Shown piece after piece: positions 1 through 7,152 of a stretch of 64,000 bases of DNA. Position 1 is the stretch's first letter; each line of letters starts with the position of its first letter. The stretch comes from Blautia sp. MSJ-9 (GTDB taxonomy: Bacteria > Bacillota > Clostridia > Lachnospirales > Lachnospiraceae). The position numbers and the translations under genes were made by a program. The stretch covers positions 1-64,000 of the forward strand of contig NZ_JAHLQG010000052.1 in NCBI RefSeq assembly GCF_018919065.1, in the 5' to 3' direction. The notes under the pieces are model-generated. The model made no database searches, had not been told where the DNA came from, and saw only the letters and a program-made list of their open reading frames with translations.

Positions 1-133
1 CAACCAACTAGCTTAGTTATCTCTCGTTTTTACTGTTTTTGGTTTATTCAACCGTTCTTAAAAATGTAAAGAATTTTCGAGAATCGTATGTGTTTCACTG
101 TTTAGTTATCAAGGTTGTCTGTCTTGCGACAGC
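1..133 (-). other. Leader of an operon running off the left edge, probably rRNA
   Basis: No protein gene is visible. Read on the minus strand, the segment follows a consensus promoter and contains ACCTTGATAACTAAACAGT, a motif of the kind found in leaders and spacers of Firmicutes rRNA operons, and a boxA-like TTCTTTA further on. The rRNA gene itself would lie outside the window, so this is an inference from promoter strength, the neighbouring tRNA genes and leader resemblance. Confidence 0.45.
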
Positions 134-139
134 TTTGCT

Positions 140-168
140 ATTTTATCATGTTGTTTTTAGTTTGTCAA
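140..168 (-). promoter_or_regulatory. Consensus promoter facing the left edge
   Basis: The minus strand has TTGACA (163-168), a 17-base spacer and TAAAAT (140-145). Transcription would start near 133 and run left. A second TTGACA lies at 254-259, but its -10 (TTAACT) is poor, so a tandem upstream promoter is only possible. Confidence 0.75.
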
Positions 169-288
169 GAACTTTTTAAGCTTTTTTTCAAACTTTATTT
201 TCAACATTTGTTCTTTTCAACAGCCTTTCGAGTTAATCACAACTCTTTCGTTCTGTCAAGAACTTTTTCTTTCTTTTTTCGAAAGAAA

Positions 289-378
289 CGGAGAAGGAGG
301 GATTTGAACCCTCGCGCCGCTATTAACGACCTACTCCCTTTCCAGGGGAGCCCCTTCGGCCAGCTTGGGTACTTCTCC
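289..378 (-). tRNA. tRNA-Ser (anticodon GGA)
   Basis: On the minus strand the acceptor stem GGAGAAG pairs with CTTCTCC. The anticodon stem-loop is CTCCC-CTGGAAA-GGGAG, giving anticodon GGA. There is a long variable arm typical of serine tRNAs, and the T-loop reads GGTTCAAATCC. The discriminator base is G (position 289), as expected for tRNA-Ser, and CCA is not encoded. It has its own promoter at 474-503 and lies downstream of the second tRNA-Ser gene. Confidence 0.95.
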
Positions 379-473
379 AAATTGTCCTAGATTCGTTATT
401 TTTCAAAATAACTCTTTTCGCATTCTCATGCTCTTTATCCAGTTTTTAAGTTCTTCACTGAAGAACCTTGTGC

Positions 474-503
474 ATTATATCGCACTTTCTTTTTGTTTGT
501 CAA
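474..503 (-). promoter_or_regulatory. Promoter of tRNA-Ser(GGA)
   Basis: TTGACA (498-503), an 18-base spacer and a perfect TATAAT (474-479) on the minus strand. The start would be near 467, about 90 bases before the mature tRNA. Confidence 0.75.
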
Positions 504-550
504 GTACTTTTTTAGTTTTTTCAAAAACTTTTTTTCAGCAACCTGACGAG

Positions 551-636
551 CGGAGAGAGTGGGATTCGAACCCACGCGCCCTTGCGGACAAACGGTTTTC
601 AAGACCGCCTCGTTATGACCACTTCGATATCTCTCC
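551..636 (-). tRNA. tRNA-Ser (anticodon TGA)
   Basis: On the minus strand acceptor arms GGAGAGA and TCTCTCC pair. The anticodon loop CTTGAAA sits in a CGGT/ACCG stem, giving anticodon TGA. A long variable arm and the T-loop GGTTCGAATCC are present, with discriminator G at 551 and no encoded CCA. It has its own promoter just upstream. Confidence 0.95.
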
Positions 637-685
637 ATATGTTGTTGTTTGCGTTCGTTGTGTTCTCACCGCCGACGCAAGTGAT

Positions 686-714
686 ATTTTAGCACTAAAG
701 TATTCACCTGTCAA
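686..714 (-). promoter_or_regulatory. Promoter of tRNA-Ser(TGA)
   Basis: TTGACA (709-714), a 17-base spacer and TAAAAT (686-691) on the minus strand, with a predicted start near 679. It has the same layout as the promoter at 140-168. Confidence 0.75.
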
Positions 715-761
715 CAACTTTTTTACATTTTTTTCATTTTTTATTTCCAGTTTCTGTTTTT

Positions 762-797
762 CCCTGCAAAATCCGCATAAATACGGCATTTGCAGGG
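762..797. terminator. Inverted repeat after ispD, possible terminator
   Basis: CCCTGCAAA-type arms at 762-772 and 787-797 form a strong hairpin about 55 bases past the ispD stop. No T-run follows directly on the minus strand, and a T-run lies 9 bases away on the plus strand, so a terminator role is plausible but not typical. Confidence 0.35.
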
Positions 798-852
798 ATC
801 CAGTTTTTTTGAAAACCCTGTGATTTTATCAAAAAATCTTCTTGCCGACACA

Positions 853-1545
853 TTAATGTTTCAAAAATTCTTCCGCAATATCCAGATCTTCCGGTGTGGT
901 GATCTTAATGTTCTGATAAGAACCTTTTGCCAGAGCAACCTTTACTCCTGTCTCCTGCTCTACCACCATAGCATCATCTGTGATCTTACTCATATCTTTC
1001 CGACGAATACTGTCATGTGCCCCACGGATCAGTGAATAAGAAAAAATCTGTGGAGTCTGAATGGTCCATACGCATTTTCTGTCTGGCGTTTCTTTTACAT
1101 ATCCTTCGGCATCAGAAAGTTTAACCGTGTCTTTGGACGGCATGCCGATCACACATGCACCTGTTTCTTTCACTTTCTGCAGGCCACGTTCAATGATTTT
1201 TTCTGTTATAAAAGGTCTCGCACCGTCATGGATCAATACATACTCACAGTCTCTGCACTCACAGAGTCCTGCATAGACAGAGTCGTAGCGTTCTTTTCCA
1301 CCCGGAATTACTGCTGACACTTTTGTAAATCCATATTTCTGTACGATTTCTTCTTTACAGTAGGATATAGACTCCTCACCTGTTACAAGAATGATATCCC
1401 GGATCAGCGGACTCTCCTGAAAACAGCGCAGGGAATAATACAAGACCGGGTAGCCCTGTATCTCCAGAAACTGTTTCTGTATTTTGCTGTGCATTCTTTT
1501 TCCCTGTCCTGCTGCCAGAATAATGGCTGTATTTTTCCCCGCCAT
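853..1545 (-). CDS. ispD: 2-C-methyl-D-erythritol 4-phosphate cytidylyltransferase
   Basis: IspD makes CDP-ME from MEP and CTP in the non-mevalonate isoprenoid pathway. It is a cytosolic enzyme of about 230 residues, as here. The N-terminus carries the nucleotide-binding LAAGQGKRM motif, followed by VLIHDGARPF and, near the C-terminus, KITTPEDLDIAEEFL, all typical of IspD. An in-frame start at 1581 lies inside tsaD. The start at 1545 is preferred because GGGAG precedes it at good spacing and the protein then begins MAGKNTAIILAAG, as in the family. The start is one base past the tsaD stop, so the two genes are cotranscribed and probably translationally coupled. Confidence 0.93.
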   Translation of the reverse strand: MAGKNTAIILAAGQGKRMHSKIQKQFLEIQGYPVLYYSLRCFQESPLIRDIILVTGEESISYCKEEIVQKYGFTKVSAVIPGGKERYDSVYAGLCECRDCEYVLIHDGARPFITEKIIERGLQKVKETGACVIGMPSKDTVKLSDAEGYVKETPDRKCVWTIQTPQIFSYSLIRGAHDSIRRKDMSKITDDAMVVEQETGVKVALAKGSYQNIKITTPEDLDIAEEFLKH

Positions 1546-1546
1546 T

Positions 1547-2566
1547 CTAGCGTTCTCCCAGTTTAAGATTCGGTACAGCATTCAGGTCCCATCCATGGCG
1601 TGTACCTTTGATATATTCATAATAAGCCGCTACGCCGATCATCGCTGCATTATCTGTACAGAAAATCGGTGACGGACGGTAGAAGCTGTAGTTATTTTTC
1701 TTACAAGCTTCTTCCATCGCTGCTCTTAATGTTCCATTGGAAGCCACTCCACCTGCGATTGCAATCTTGTTCATTCCATAATCTTTTGCAGCAAGCATCG
1801 TATGTTCCACCAATACATCAACAACTGCTTTCTGGAAAGATGCAGCCAGATCAGCTCTGTTAACTTCTTCTCCTGTCATCTGGGCATGATTAATATAATT
1901 TAATACCGCAGATTTCACACCGCTGAAGCTGAAATCATATGGGCAGTCCCCAATCTTAGCCTTAGGAAATTCGATTGCATCCGGATTTCCCTCTTTTGAA
2001 AGTTTATCAACCTTTGGTCCTCCCGGATAGCCCAGACCGATTGCTCTTGCAACTTTATCAAAAGCTTCTCCTGCAGCATCATCACGGGTACGTCCCAGAA
2101 TTTCAAATTCGCCATAATCCTTGACAATTACAAGGTGTGTATGTCCGCCTGATACGATCAGACAGAGAAATGGCGGTTCCAGATCCGGATGTTCAATATA
2201 ATTTGCAGACACGTGTCCTTCAATATGATGAACTCCTACCAATGGAAGTTTCTTTGCATAAGCGATTGCTTTTGCTTCTGCCACGCCCACCAGAAGTGCA
2301 CCTACCAGTCCCGGACCGTAGGTGACACCAATTGCATCCAGATCATCGAGAGTTACTCCTGCATCTGACAGAGCCTGCTCAATTACCTGATTGATTTTTT
2401 CAATATGTTTACGGGAAGCAATTTCCGGAACTACTCCGCCGTATAAAGTATGGAGAGCGATCTGTGAGGAGATCACATTTGACAGAATGGTTCTGCCGTT
2501 TTTGACAACTGAAGCTGCGGTCTCATCACAGGAACTCTCAATTGCGAGAATTAATGTATCTTTCAT
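1547..2566 (-). CDS. tsaD: tRNA N6-threonylcarbamoyladenosine transferase TsaD
   Basis: TsaD, working with TsaB and TsaE, transfers the threonylcarbamoyl group to A37 of ANN-reading tRNAs to form t6A. The 339-residue length is standard. It shows the ASKHA-type N-terminus [13 protein letters not shown], the metal-binding HHIEGH (H114 and H118), SGGHTHL near 139-145 and a C-terminal CTDNAAMIG block. GAGGAA precedes the ATG. It starts the tsaD-ispD pair. Its partner genes tsaE and the tsaB-rimI fusion lie about 1.2-3 kb upstream on the same strand, with RNase Z in between. Confidence 0.96.
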   Translation of the reverse strand: MKDTLILAIESSCDETAASVVKNGRTILSNVISSQIALHTLYGGVVPEIASRKHIEKINQVIEQALSDAGVTLDDLDAIGVTYGPGLVGALLVGVAEAKAIAYAKKLPLVGVHHIEGHVSANYIEHPDLEPPFLCLIVSGGHTHLVIVKDYGEFEILGRTRDDAAGEAFDKVARAIGLGYPGGPKVDKLSKEGNPDAIEFPKAKIGDCPYDFSFSGVKSAVLNYINHAQMTGEEVNRADLAASFQKAVVDVLVEHTMLAAKDYGMNKIAIAGGVASNGTLRAAMEEACKKNNYSFYRPSPIFCTDNAAMIGVAAYYEYIKGTRHGWDLNAVPNLKLGER

Positions 2567-2686
2567 TTTTTATTCCTCATAATATCTGCACTATCTTTGA
2601 TTTGGTCTCCTGAAATCGCAGGTCCGAAAAATGTAAACTGAGCCAAAAAAATCTCGGTTTCAATAGATCTGACCTCCGATATCATC

Positions 2687-3598
2687 TTATTCTTCTTCAA
2701 AATTTAATTCAACACTCTTGCCATCTTTTCCCGGATATGCATTTGGAAAAATCTCGCGGACTTTATCCATAAATTCATCCGGTCTGACCAGAGATGGACT
2801 GTAATGTGTCAGCCACATTTCCTGTACCTGTGCATCACGGGCCAGAACTGCTGCCTCACGGAACGTCATATGCTTGTATCCGCGTGCTTTGTCTGCTTTA
2901 TCATCTTCTCCGTACATTCCTTCGCAGATAAACAGGTCTGAATCCTTTGCGTTGCGCAGAATAGACTCTGTCGGTCTGGTATCTGTTGTATAAGTAAGTT
3001 TGATTCCCTTTCTTGCAGGGCCAAGTACCATCTCCGGTGTATAGGTAATGCCGTCTGCTTCGATGGTCTGCCCTTTCTGAAGAGGATTCCAGTATTTCAA
3101 CGGGATTTCCTGCTCTTTCGCTCTCTCTGCTGAGAATTTTCCCTGACGCAGGATCTCAAGGGTATAGCCATAGCAAAGTACATTATGGTTTACTTTAAAA
3201 GCCGTGATCCGATAGCCATTTAATTCAATGACCTGCTCAGGCTGTGTGATTTCAATAAATTTAATTTCAAATGGAAGTTCCGGTGCGATCACGCGGAGCG
3301 CATTAACTACTCTTTCCAGACCTTTTGGTCCTATAAGAGTCAACGGCTCTGTACGGTCGGCATTTCCCATAGTAAGAAGAAGTCCCGGAAGTCCGCTGAT
3401 GTGATCGCCATGATAATGAGTAAAACAGATCACATCAATAGGTTTAAAACTCCATCCTTTTTCTTTGATTGCTACCTGAGTACCTTCACCACAGTCGATA
3501 AGCAGACTGCTTCCGTTATACCTTGTCATAAGTGCAGTCAGCCACCTGCGCGGCAAAGGCATCATTCCTCCGGTTCCAACTAAACATACATCTAACAT
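2687..3598 (-). CDS. rnz: Ribonuclease Z
   Basis: RNase Z is a metallo-beta-lactamase-fold endonuclease that trims the 3' ends of tRNA precursors. The 303-residue size fits the short bacterial form. The zinc motif HYHGDH (H61, H63, D65, H66) is intact, as are GTGG and IDCGEGT near the N-terminus and the later FICEGMY and LTHYSPS motifs. The two tRNA-Ser genes in this window do not encode CCA, so they would need this kind of 3' processing, which is consistent with the gene being present but does not link them. It lies between the tsaD-ispD pair and the tsaB-rimI gene, about 120-160 bases from each. Confidence 0.95.
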   Translation of the reverse strand: MLDVCLVGTGGMMPLPRRWLTALMTRYNGSSLLIDCGEGTQVAIKEKGWSFKPIDVICFTHYHGDHISGLPGLLLTMGNADRTEPLTLIGPKGLERVVNALRVIAPELPFEIKFIEITQPEQVIELNGYRITAFKVNHNVLCYGYTLEILRQGKFSAERAKEQEIPLKYWNPLQKGQTIEADGITYTPEMVLGPARKGIKLTYTTDTRPTESILRNAKDSDLFICEGMYGEDDKADKARGYKHMTFREAAVLARDAQVQEMWLTHYSPSLVRPDEFMDKVREIFPNAYPGKDGKSVELNFEEE

Positions 3599-3711
3599 AT
3601 ATTATATATTTCCTCTGTTTTCCAGCTGTCTGCTGCTTTTTCAGTCATTATATTTCTGACAGCTGATTCTTTCTGCTACGATTTTTAATTTTTCAGATAC
3701 TAAAACTAAAA

Positions 3712-3748
3712 GTTCAAAGATCCTATCTTTATAACAGGATCTTTGAAC
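3712..3748 (-). terminator. Terminator of the tsaE/tsaB-rimI genes
   Basis: A perfect 13-bp stem, GTTCAAAGATCCT (3712-3724) with AGGATCTTTGAAC (3736-3748), and an 11-base loop. On the minus strand it is followed by TTTTAGTTTTAG. It lies 12 bases past the tsaB-rimI stop. Confidence 0.85.
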
Positions 3749-3759
3749 CTGTTAAACAT

Positions 3760-4920
3760 CTATTGAGGATGACGTGTCATAAGTAGTGCGTCCTCTACAG
3801 GATCACTATAATATGCCTTGCGGATCCCGTCTCTGGTAAATCCCATACGTTCATAGAGACGGATTGCAGTCTCATTTCCTACGCGGACTTCCAGATGGAT
3901 GGTTGTAACATCCTGTTCTGTCGCAAGACGGATCAGACTCTGCATCAGAAAAGCACCGATTCCTTCTCTCTGCCGGTCTCTACGCACCGCCACATTCGTG
4001 ATATCTCCCTCATCCAGAACCATTAAAAGACCACAGTAACCCAGAATTTTTTCTTTCTCTTCTACTACCAGAAACATGGCATCATCCCTTGTCAGGAAAG
4101 TAAAGAATCCCTCTTTTGTCCATGGCACATGAAAAAGATCCTGCTCGATCTCCATCACCTGATCCAGGTCATCTACAAGCATTTCCCTCAGGATCATATC
4201 TCTGCACCCGCCTGTTTCTGTACTTTCTCTCTCTGCACGTTCACGTTCTGCCTGAGATACACGGAGATACTCAGGAACATGTTCCATAGCAGTCTCTGTG
4301 CGTCCTTCTTTATAATAAATGCTTCCAAGAGCAGCTACTGCTGCAGCTCTCTGTTTATTTACATGCGCCGGTGCAAAGGAATATGGCACCTGCAGTTTCT
4401 CTGCGATCAGGTCGCGAAATACAGGTACGCCATCTCCTAAAAACGTAACCATCTCGCCTCTGTGGTTCAGTTCTTCCAGCAGTTCCTCGATCGGTGCTGC
4501 CCACTGTTCCTTCAATGTTACAAACTGATGTTCCTCAAATCTGTAGATTCCTGTGTACACCTGTTTTCTTCTGGCATCCATGATCGGGCAGATTACTCCC
4601 TGTGCATCATAAAGATTATATGCCAGTGCATCTACTGTCGGTACTGCTACCAGTGGTTTCTTCAGTGCAAGTCCCAGTCCTTTCGCAGTTGCTGAACCGA
4701 TACGGAGTCCTGTAAAAGATCCCGGACCTGCTGCCACTGCGATGGCATCTATGGATTCCAGATCCAGTTCTGTCATCTTCACAATCTCATCCAGCATCGG
4801 AAGCAAAGTCTGAGAATGTGTTTTCTTATAATTTACAGTATATTCAGCCAGTAGTGTATCATCCTCCACAACTGCTACAGATGCTACGATCCCTGAGCTG
4901 TCCAAAGCTAAAATTTTCAT
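3760..4920 (-). CDS. tsaB-rimI: TsaB-RimI fusion: t6A subunit plus ribosomal protein acetyltransferase
   Basis: One 386-residue frame joins two proteins that are often separate neighbouring genes. Residues 1 to about 235 are TsaB, the non-catalytic partner of TsaD: MKILALDSSG, a PGSFTGLRIG block near 66-75 and MDARRKQVY. Residues from about 242 are a GNAT acetyltransferase of the RimI type, which acetylates the N-terminus of ribosomal protein bS18. It has VAVRRDRQREGIG as the acetyl-CoA loop and NETAIRLYERMGF near the end. An ATG at 4197 opens the RimI part and has a GGCGGG stretch about ten bases upstream, so separate internal initiation is possible. A strong AGGAGG precedes the main start. 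Confidence 0.93.
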   Translation of the reverse strand: MKILALDSSGIVASVAVVEDDTLLAEYTVNYKKTHSQTLLPMLDEIVKMTELDLESIDAIAVAAGPGSFTGLRIGSATAKGLGLALKKPLVAVPTVDALAYNLYDAQGVICPIMDARRKQVYTGIYRFEEHQFVTLKEQWAAPIEELLEELNHRGEMVTFLGDGVPVFRDLIAEKLQVPYSFAPAHVNKQRAAAVAALGSIYYKEGRTETAMEHVPEYLRVSQAERERAERESTETGGCRDMILREMLVDDLDQVMEIEQDLFHVPWTKEGFFTFLTRDDAMFLVVEEKEKILGYCGLLMVLDEGDITNVAVRRDRQREGIGAFLMQSLIRLATEQDVTTIHLEVRVGNETAIRLYERMGFTRDGIRKAYYSDPVEDALLMTRHPQ

Positions 4921-5048
4921 TTCTACCTCCTGACTGTCTTTCTACAATAACAGTCTTCTAAACTATAGCCTTTTGTTTTCAGGCTGTATTCTGCACTGCT
5001 GTCTGTATTTTTACTTTGTACAGATGCTGTGCTTTCATTTTCCTCGGA

Positions 5049-5483
5049 TCAGGCTTCTTCCAGACCGGTTACCGTGATCCTTCTGTAATCAAAACCTTTT
5101 TCCAGATCTTTCTCTATAGTTACTTTGATCAGATTTTCTGGAAGAATCTCTTCGATCAGATTCGCCCATTCGATTAGACAGATTCCCTGTCCGAAGAAAT
5201 AGTCATCATATCCGATCTCTTCCATCTCTTCAATATCACCGATACGGTAAACATCGAAATGATATAATGGAAGACGTCCGCTCTCATATTCCTGAATGAT
5301 CGTGAATGTCGGACTGCAGATAGGCTCTGTAATTCCAAGTCCTGCCGCAACCCCCTGGGTAAATACAGTTTTTCCAACTCCCAGATCACCTGTCAGAGTG
5401 TAGATCTGACCCGGTTTTGCATTCTCTCCGATCTTCTTTCCCACATCAAATGTTTCCTGTGGTGTTCTTGTCTCTATAATCAT
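5049..5483 (-). CDS. tsaE: tRNA threonylcarbamoyladenosine biosynthesis ATPase TsaE
   Basis: TsaE is the small P-loop ATPase that drives cycles of the TsaD-TsaB complex. The Walker A motif GDLGVGKT is at residues 32-39, followed by SPTFTIIQEY and the HFDVYRI and LIEWAN motifs of the family. The start at 5483 (MIIETRTP) gives 144 residues, the usual size, and has AAGGTGG at proper spacing. A longer in-frame extension to 5549 has no such site. The next gene on this strand is tsaB-rimI, so all three t6A-complex proteins are encoded within 4 kb. Confidence 0.93.
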   Translation of the reverse strand: MIIETRTPQETFDVGKKIGENAKPGQIYTLTGDLGVGKTVFTQGVAAGLGITEPICSPTFTIIQEYESGRLPLYHFDVYRIGDIEEMEEIGYDDYFFGQGICLIEWANLIEEILPENLIKVTIEKDLEKGFDYRRITVTGLEEA

Positions 5484-5499
5484 CTTTTCCACCTTTTTC

Positions 5500-5528
5500 T
5501 TGCAGAATTGTTCTTTGCATATTATAAT
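5500..5528 (+). promoter_or_regulatory. Promoter of the cyclophilin gene
   Basis: TATAAT at 5523-5528 with a weak TTGCAG at 5500-5505 and 17 bases between them. It lies just behind the divergent tsaE start, so the intergenic space is only about 90 bases. Confidence 0.5.
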
Positions 5529-5576
5529 AGAGCGAACAGGGAAATACAATACTTTTTGAAAAGGAGACTTGAAACT

Positions 5577-6095
5577 ATGGCAAATCCAGTAGTTACAATT
5601 ACCATGGACAATGGCGATGTGATGAAGGCAGAATTATATCCTGAGATCGCACCGAATACAGTTAACAACTTTATCAGTCTCGTAAAGAAAGGCTTCTATG
5701 ACGGACTGATCTTCCACCGTGTTATCAACGGATTTATGATCCAGGGCGGATGCCCGGACGGAACCGGTATGGGCGGCCCGGGATACAGCATTAAGGGTGA
5801 ATTTACTCAGAACAGATTTAAGAATGATCTGAAGCACACAGCAGGTGTTCTTTCCATGGCACGTGCTATGCATCCAAACTCAGCAGGAAGCCAGTTCTTT
5901 ATCATGCATAAAGACGCTCCACATCTTGACGGTGCTTATGCTGCATTCGGTAAGATCACAGAAGGTATGGACGTTGTAAACCGTATCGCAGAAGAAGATA
6001 CTGATTACAGTGACCGTCCGCTTGATGAGCAGAAGATCAAATCCATGACAGTCGATACTTTCGGTGTTGATTATCCGGAACCGGAGAAATGCTGA
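5577..6095 (+). CDS. Cyclophilin-type peptidyl-prolyl isomerase
   Basis: A single-domain 172-residue cyclophilin, which speeds cis-trans isomerisation of X-Pro bonds. Family landmarks are in order: FHRVINGFMIQGG, then GTGMGGPGYSI, GVLSMARAMHPNSAGSQFFI and HLDGAYAAFGKI. No signal peptide is seen, so it is probably cytosolic. The start is ATG 5577 with AAGGAG eight bases upstream; an in-frame start at 5508 lies at or before the promoter and is rejected. It is transcribed alone, divergent from tsaE, and ends in a terminator. Confidence 0.94.
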   Translation: MANPVVTITMDNGDVMKAELYPEIAPNTVNNFISLVKKGFYDGLIFHRVINGFMIQGGCPDGTGMGGPGYSIKGEFTQNRFKNDLKHTAGVLSMARAMHPNSAGSQFFIMHKDAPHLDGAYAAFGKITEGMDVVNRIAEEDTDYSDRPLDEQKIKSMTVDTFGVDYPEPEKC

Positions 6096-6152
6096 TCAGC
6101 TCAGACAATTAATAGGTATATCTGTAATTAGCAGAAATGCCCAGTAATTATT

Positions 6153-6186
6153 ATACCCCATGCAGCACTTCCACTGTATGGGGTAT
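6153..6186 (+). terminator. Terminator of the cyclophilin gene
   Basis: ATACCCCAT (6153-6161) pairs with ATGGGGTAT (6178-6186), followed by a T-rich ATTTATATCTTCTTT. Confidence 0.75.
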
Positions 6187-6294
6187 ATTTATATCTTCTT
6201 TACTCATAATCATAATAATGTTCTGTCTGCTTCGATTTTCATCTTAACAGATTACTATTATAGGCTTTCTGCTTTAGCAGAGATCCCGGACATC

Positions 6295-6951
6295 TCAGTC
6301 TGCAAATACCTTCACTTCGCCATCGATCACTGCATAGTAAAGGTCTTTCTCTTTCTTCATCTTCGCTCTTCCGTTTGTTCCCTCTGTGATTGCTTTCTCT
6401 ACAGATGCGATCTGATCTGACGGAACCAGCAGATGCAGAACTACTCTGTCTGTGTATTCAGAATCCAGGATTGGAAGCTTCTGCTCTCCTGCAATGTACT
6501 GAATCTTACCGATTCCTGTATAATCTGTGATCACTTCCATGGAAATCCCATATGTTTTCTCTATTACTGTACTGGCTGCAAGTCCTTCCTGAAGACTCTT
6601 TGAATATGCTCTGACAAGTCCGCCAGTTCCAAGCAGCACCCCACCGAAATATCTGGTAACTACAGCTGCCACATTATAAATATCTTCCCCCAGAATCACA
6701 TCCAGCATCGGTCTGCCCGCTGTTCCTGACGGTTCGCCATCGTCACTGCATCTGGTATATTCCCGGTTCTTTCCCACAGAATACACATAACAGTTATGTC
6801 TGGCATCCCAGTATTTCTTCTTCATTTCCTCTATAAAAGCCAGAGCTTCCTCTTCTGTTTCCACAGGGCGTACAGTTGCAATAAATCTGGACTTTTTTTC
6901 CACGATTTCACCCTCGCCGCCTTCATAGACTGTCTTATATTTCTCAAGCAT
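6295..6951 (-). CDS. YigZ/IMPACT family protein
   Basis: A 218-residue member of the YigZ (UPF0029, IMPACT N-terminal) family. Landmarks are KKSRFIA, ARHNCYVY, SDDGEPSGTAGRP and VTRYFGGVLLGTGGLVRAY, with a C-terminal DUF1949-type domain. Eukaryotic IMPACT regulates the GCN2 kinase; the bacterial role is not settled. The start at 6951 (MLEKYKTV) has GAGGAG at good spacing, whereas the longer frame up to 6996 lacks a clear site. It stands alone between two plus-strand genes. Confidence 0.85.
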   Translation of the reverse strand: MLEKYKTVYEGGEGEIVEKKSRFIATVRPVETEEEALAFIEEMKKKYWDARHNCYVYSVGKNREYTRCSDDGEPSGTAGRPMLDVILGEDIYNVAAVVTRYFGGVLLGTGGLVRAYSKSLQEGLAASTVIEKTYGISMEVITDYTGIGKIQYIAGEQKLPILDSEYTDRVVLHLLVPSDQIASVEKAITEGTNGRAKMKKEKDLYYAVIDGEVKVFAD

Positions 6952-7117
6952 ATATAATACTCCTCTTTCCATTCTCTTATTGACCCAGTGTACCATGAAT
7001 TACAAAAATGTGCCAGCACAGTGTATACTTATCCTGTAAAAAAACACAATAACCATTAAAAAGCCACAAAAGCAATTGTGAATTTTTATTTTTCTGCTTT
7101 ATTTACTTATTCTTATT

Positions 7118-7146
7118 TGATATAATAGAACGGATTATAAAGGAGG
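7118..7146 (+). promoter_or_regulatory. Extended -10 promoter and RBS of the PBP gene
   Basis: TGA-TATAAT at 7118-7126 is an extended -10. No good -35 is visible. A perfect AGGAGG follows at 7141-7146, six bases before the ATG at 7153. Confidence 0.6.
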
Positions 7147-7152
7147 TTTAAC

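Noticed and set aside
435-638. 67-residue frame on the minus strand
   Set aside because: It overlaps the tRNA-Ser(TGA) gene and its flanks almost entirely; the translation RSGHNEAVLKTVCPQGRVGSNPTLSAR is the well-known spurious product of reading through a tRNA-Ser.
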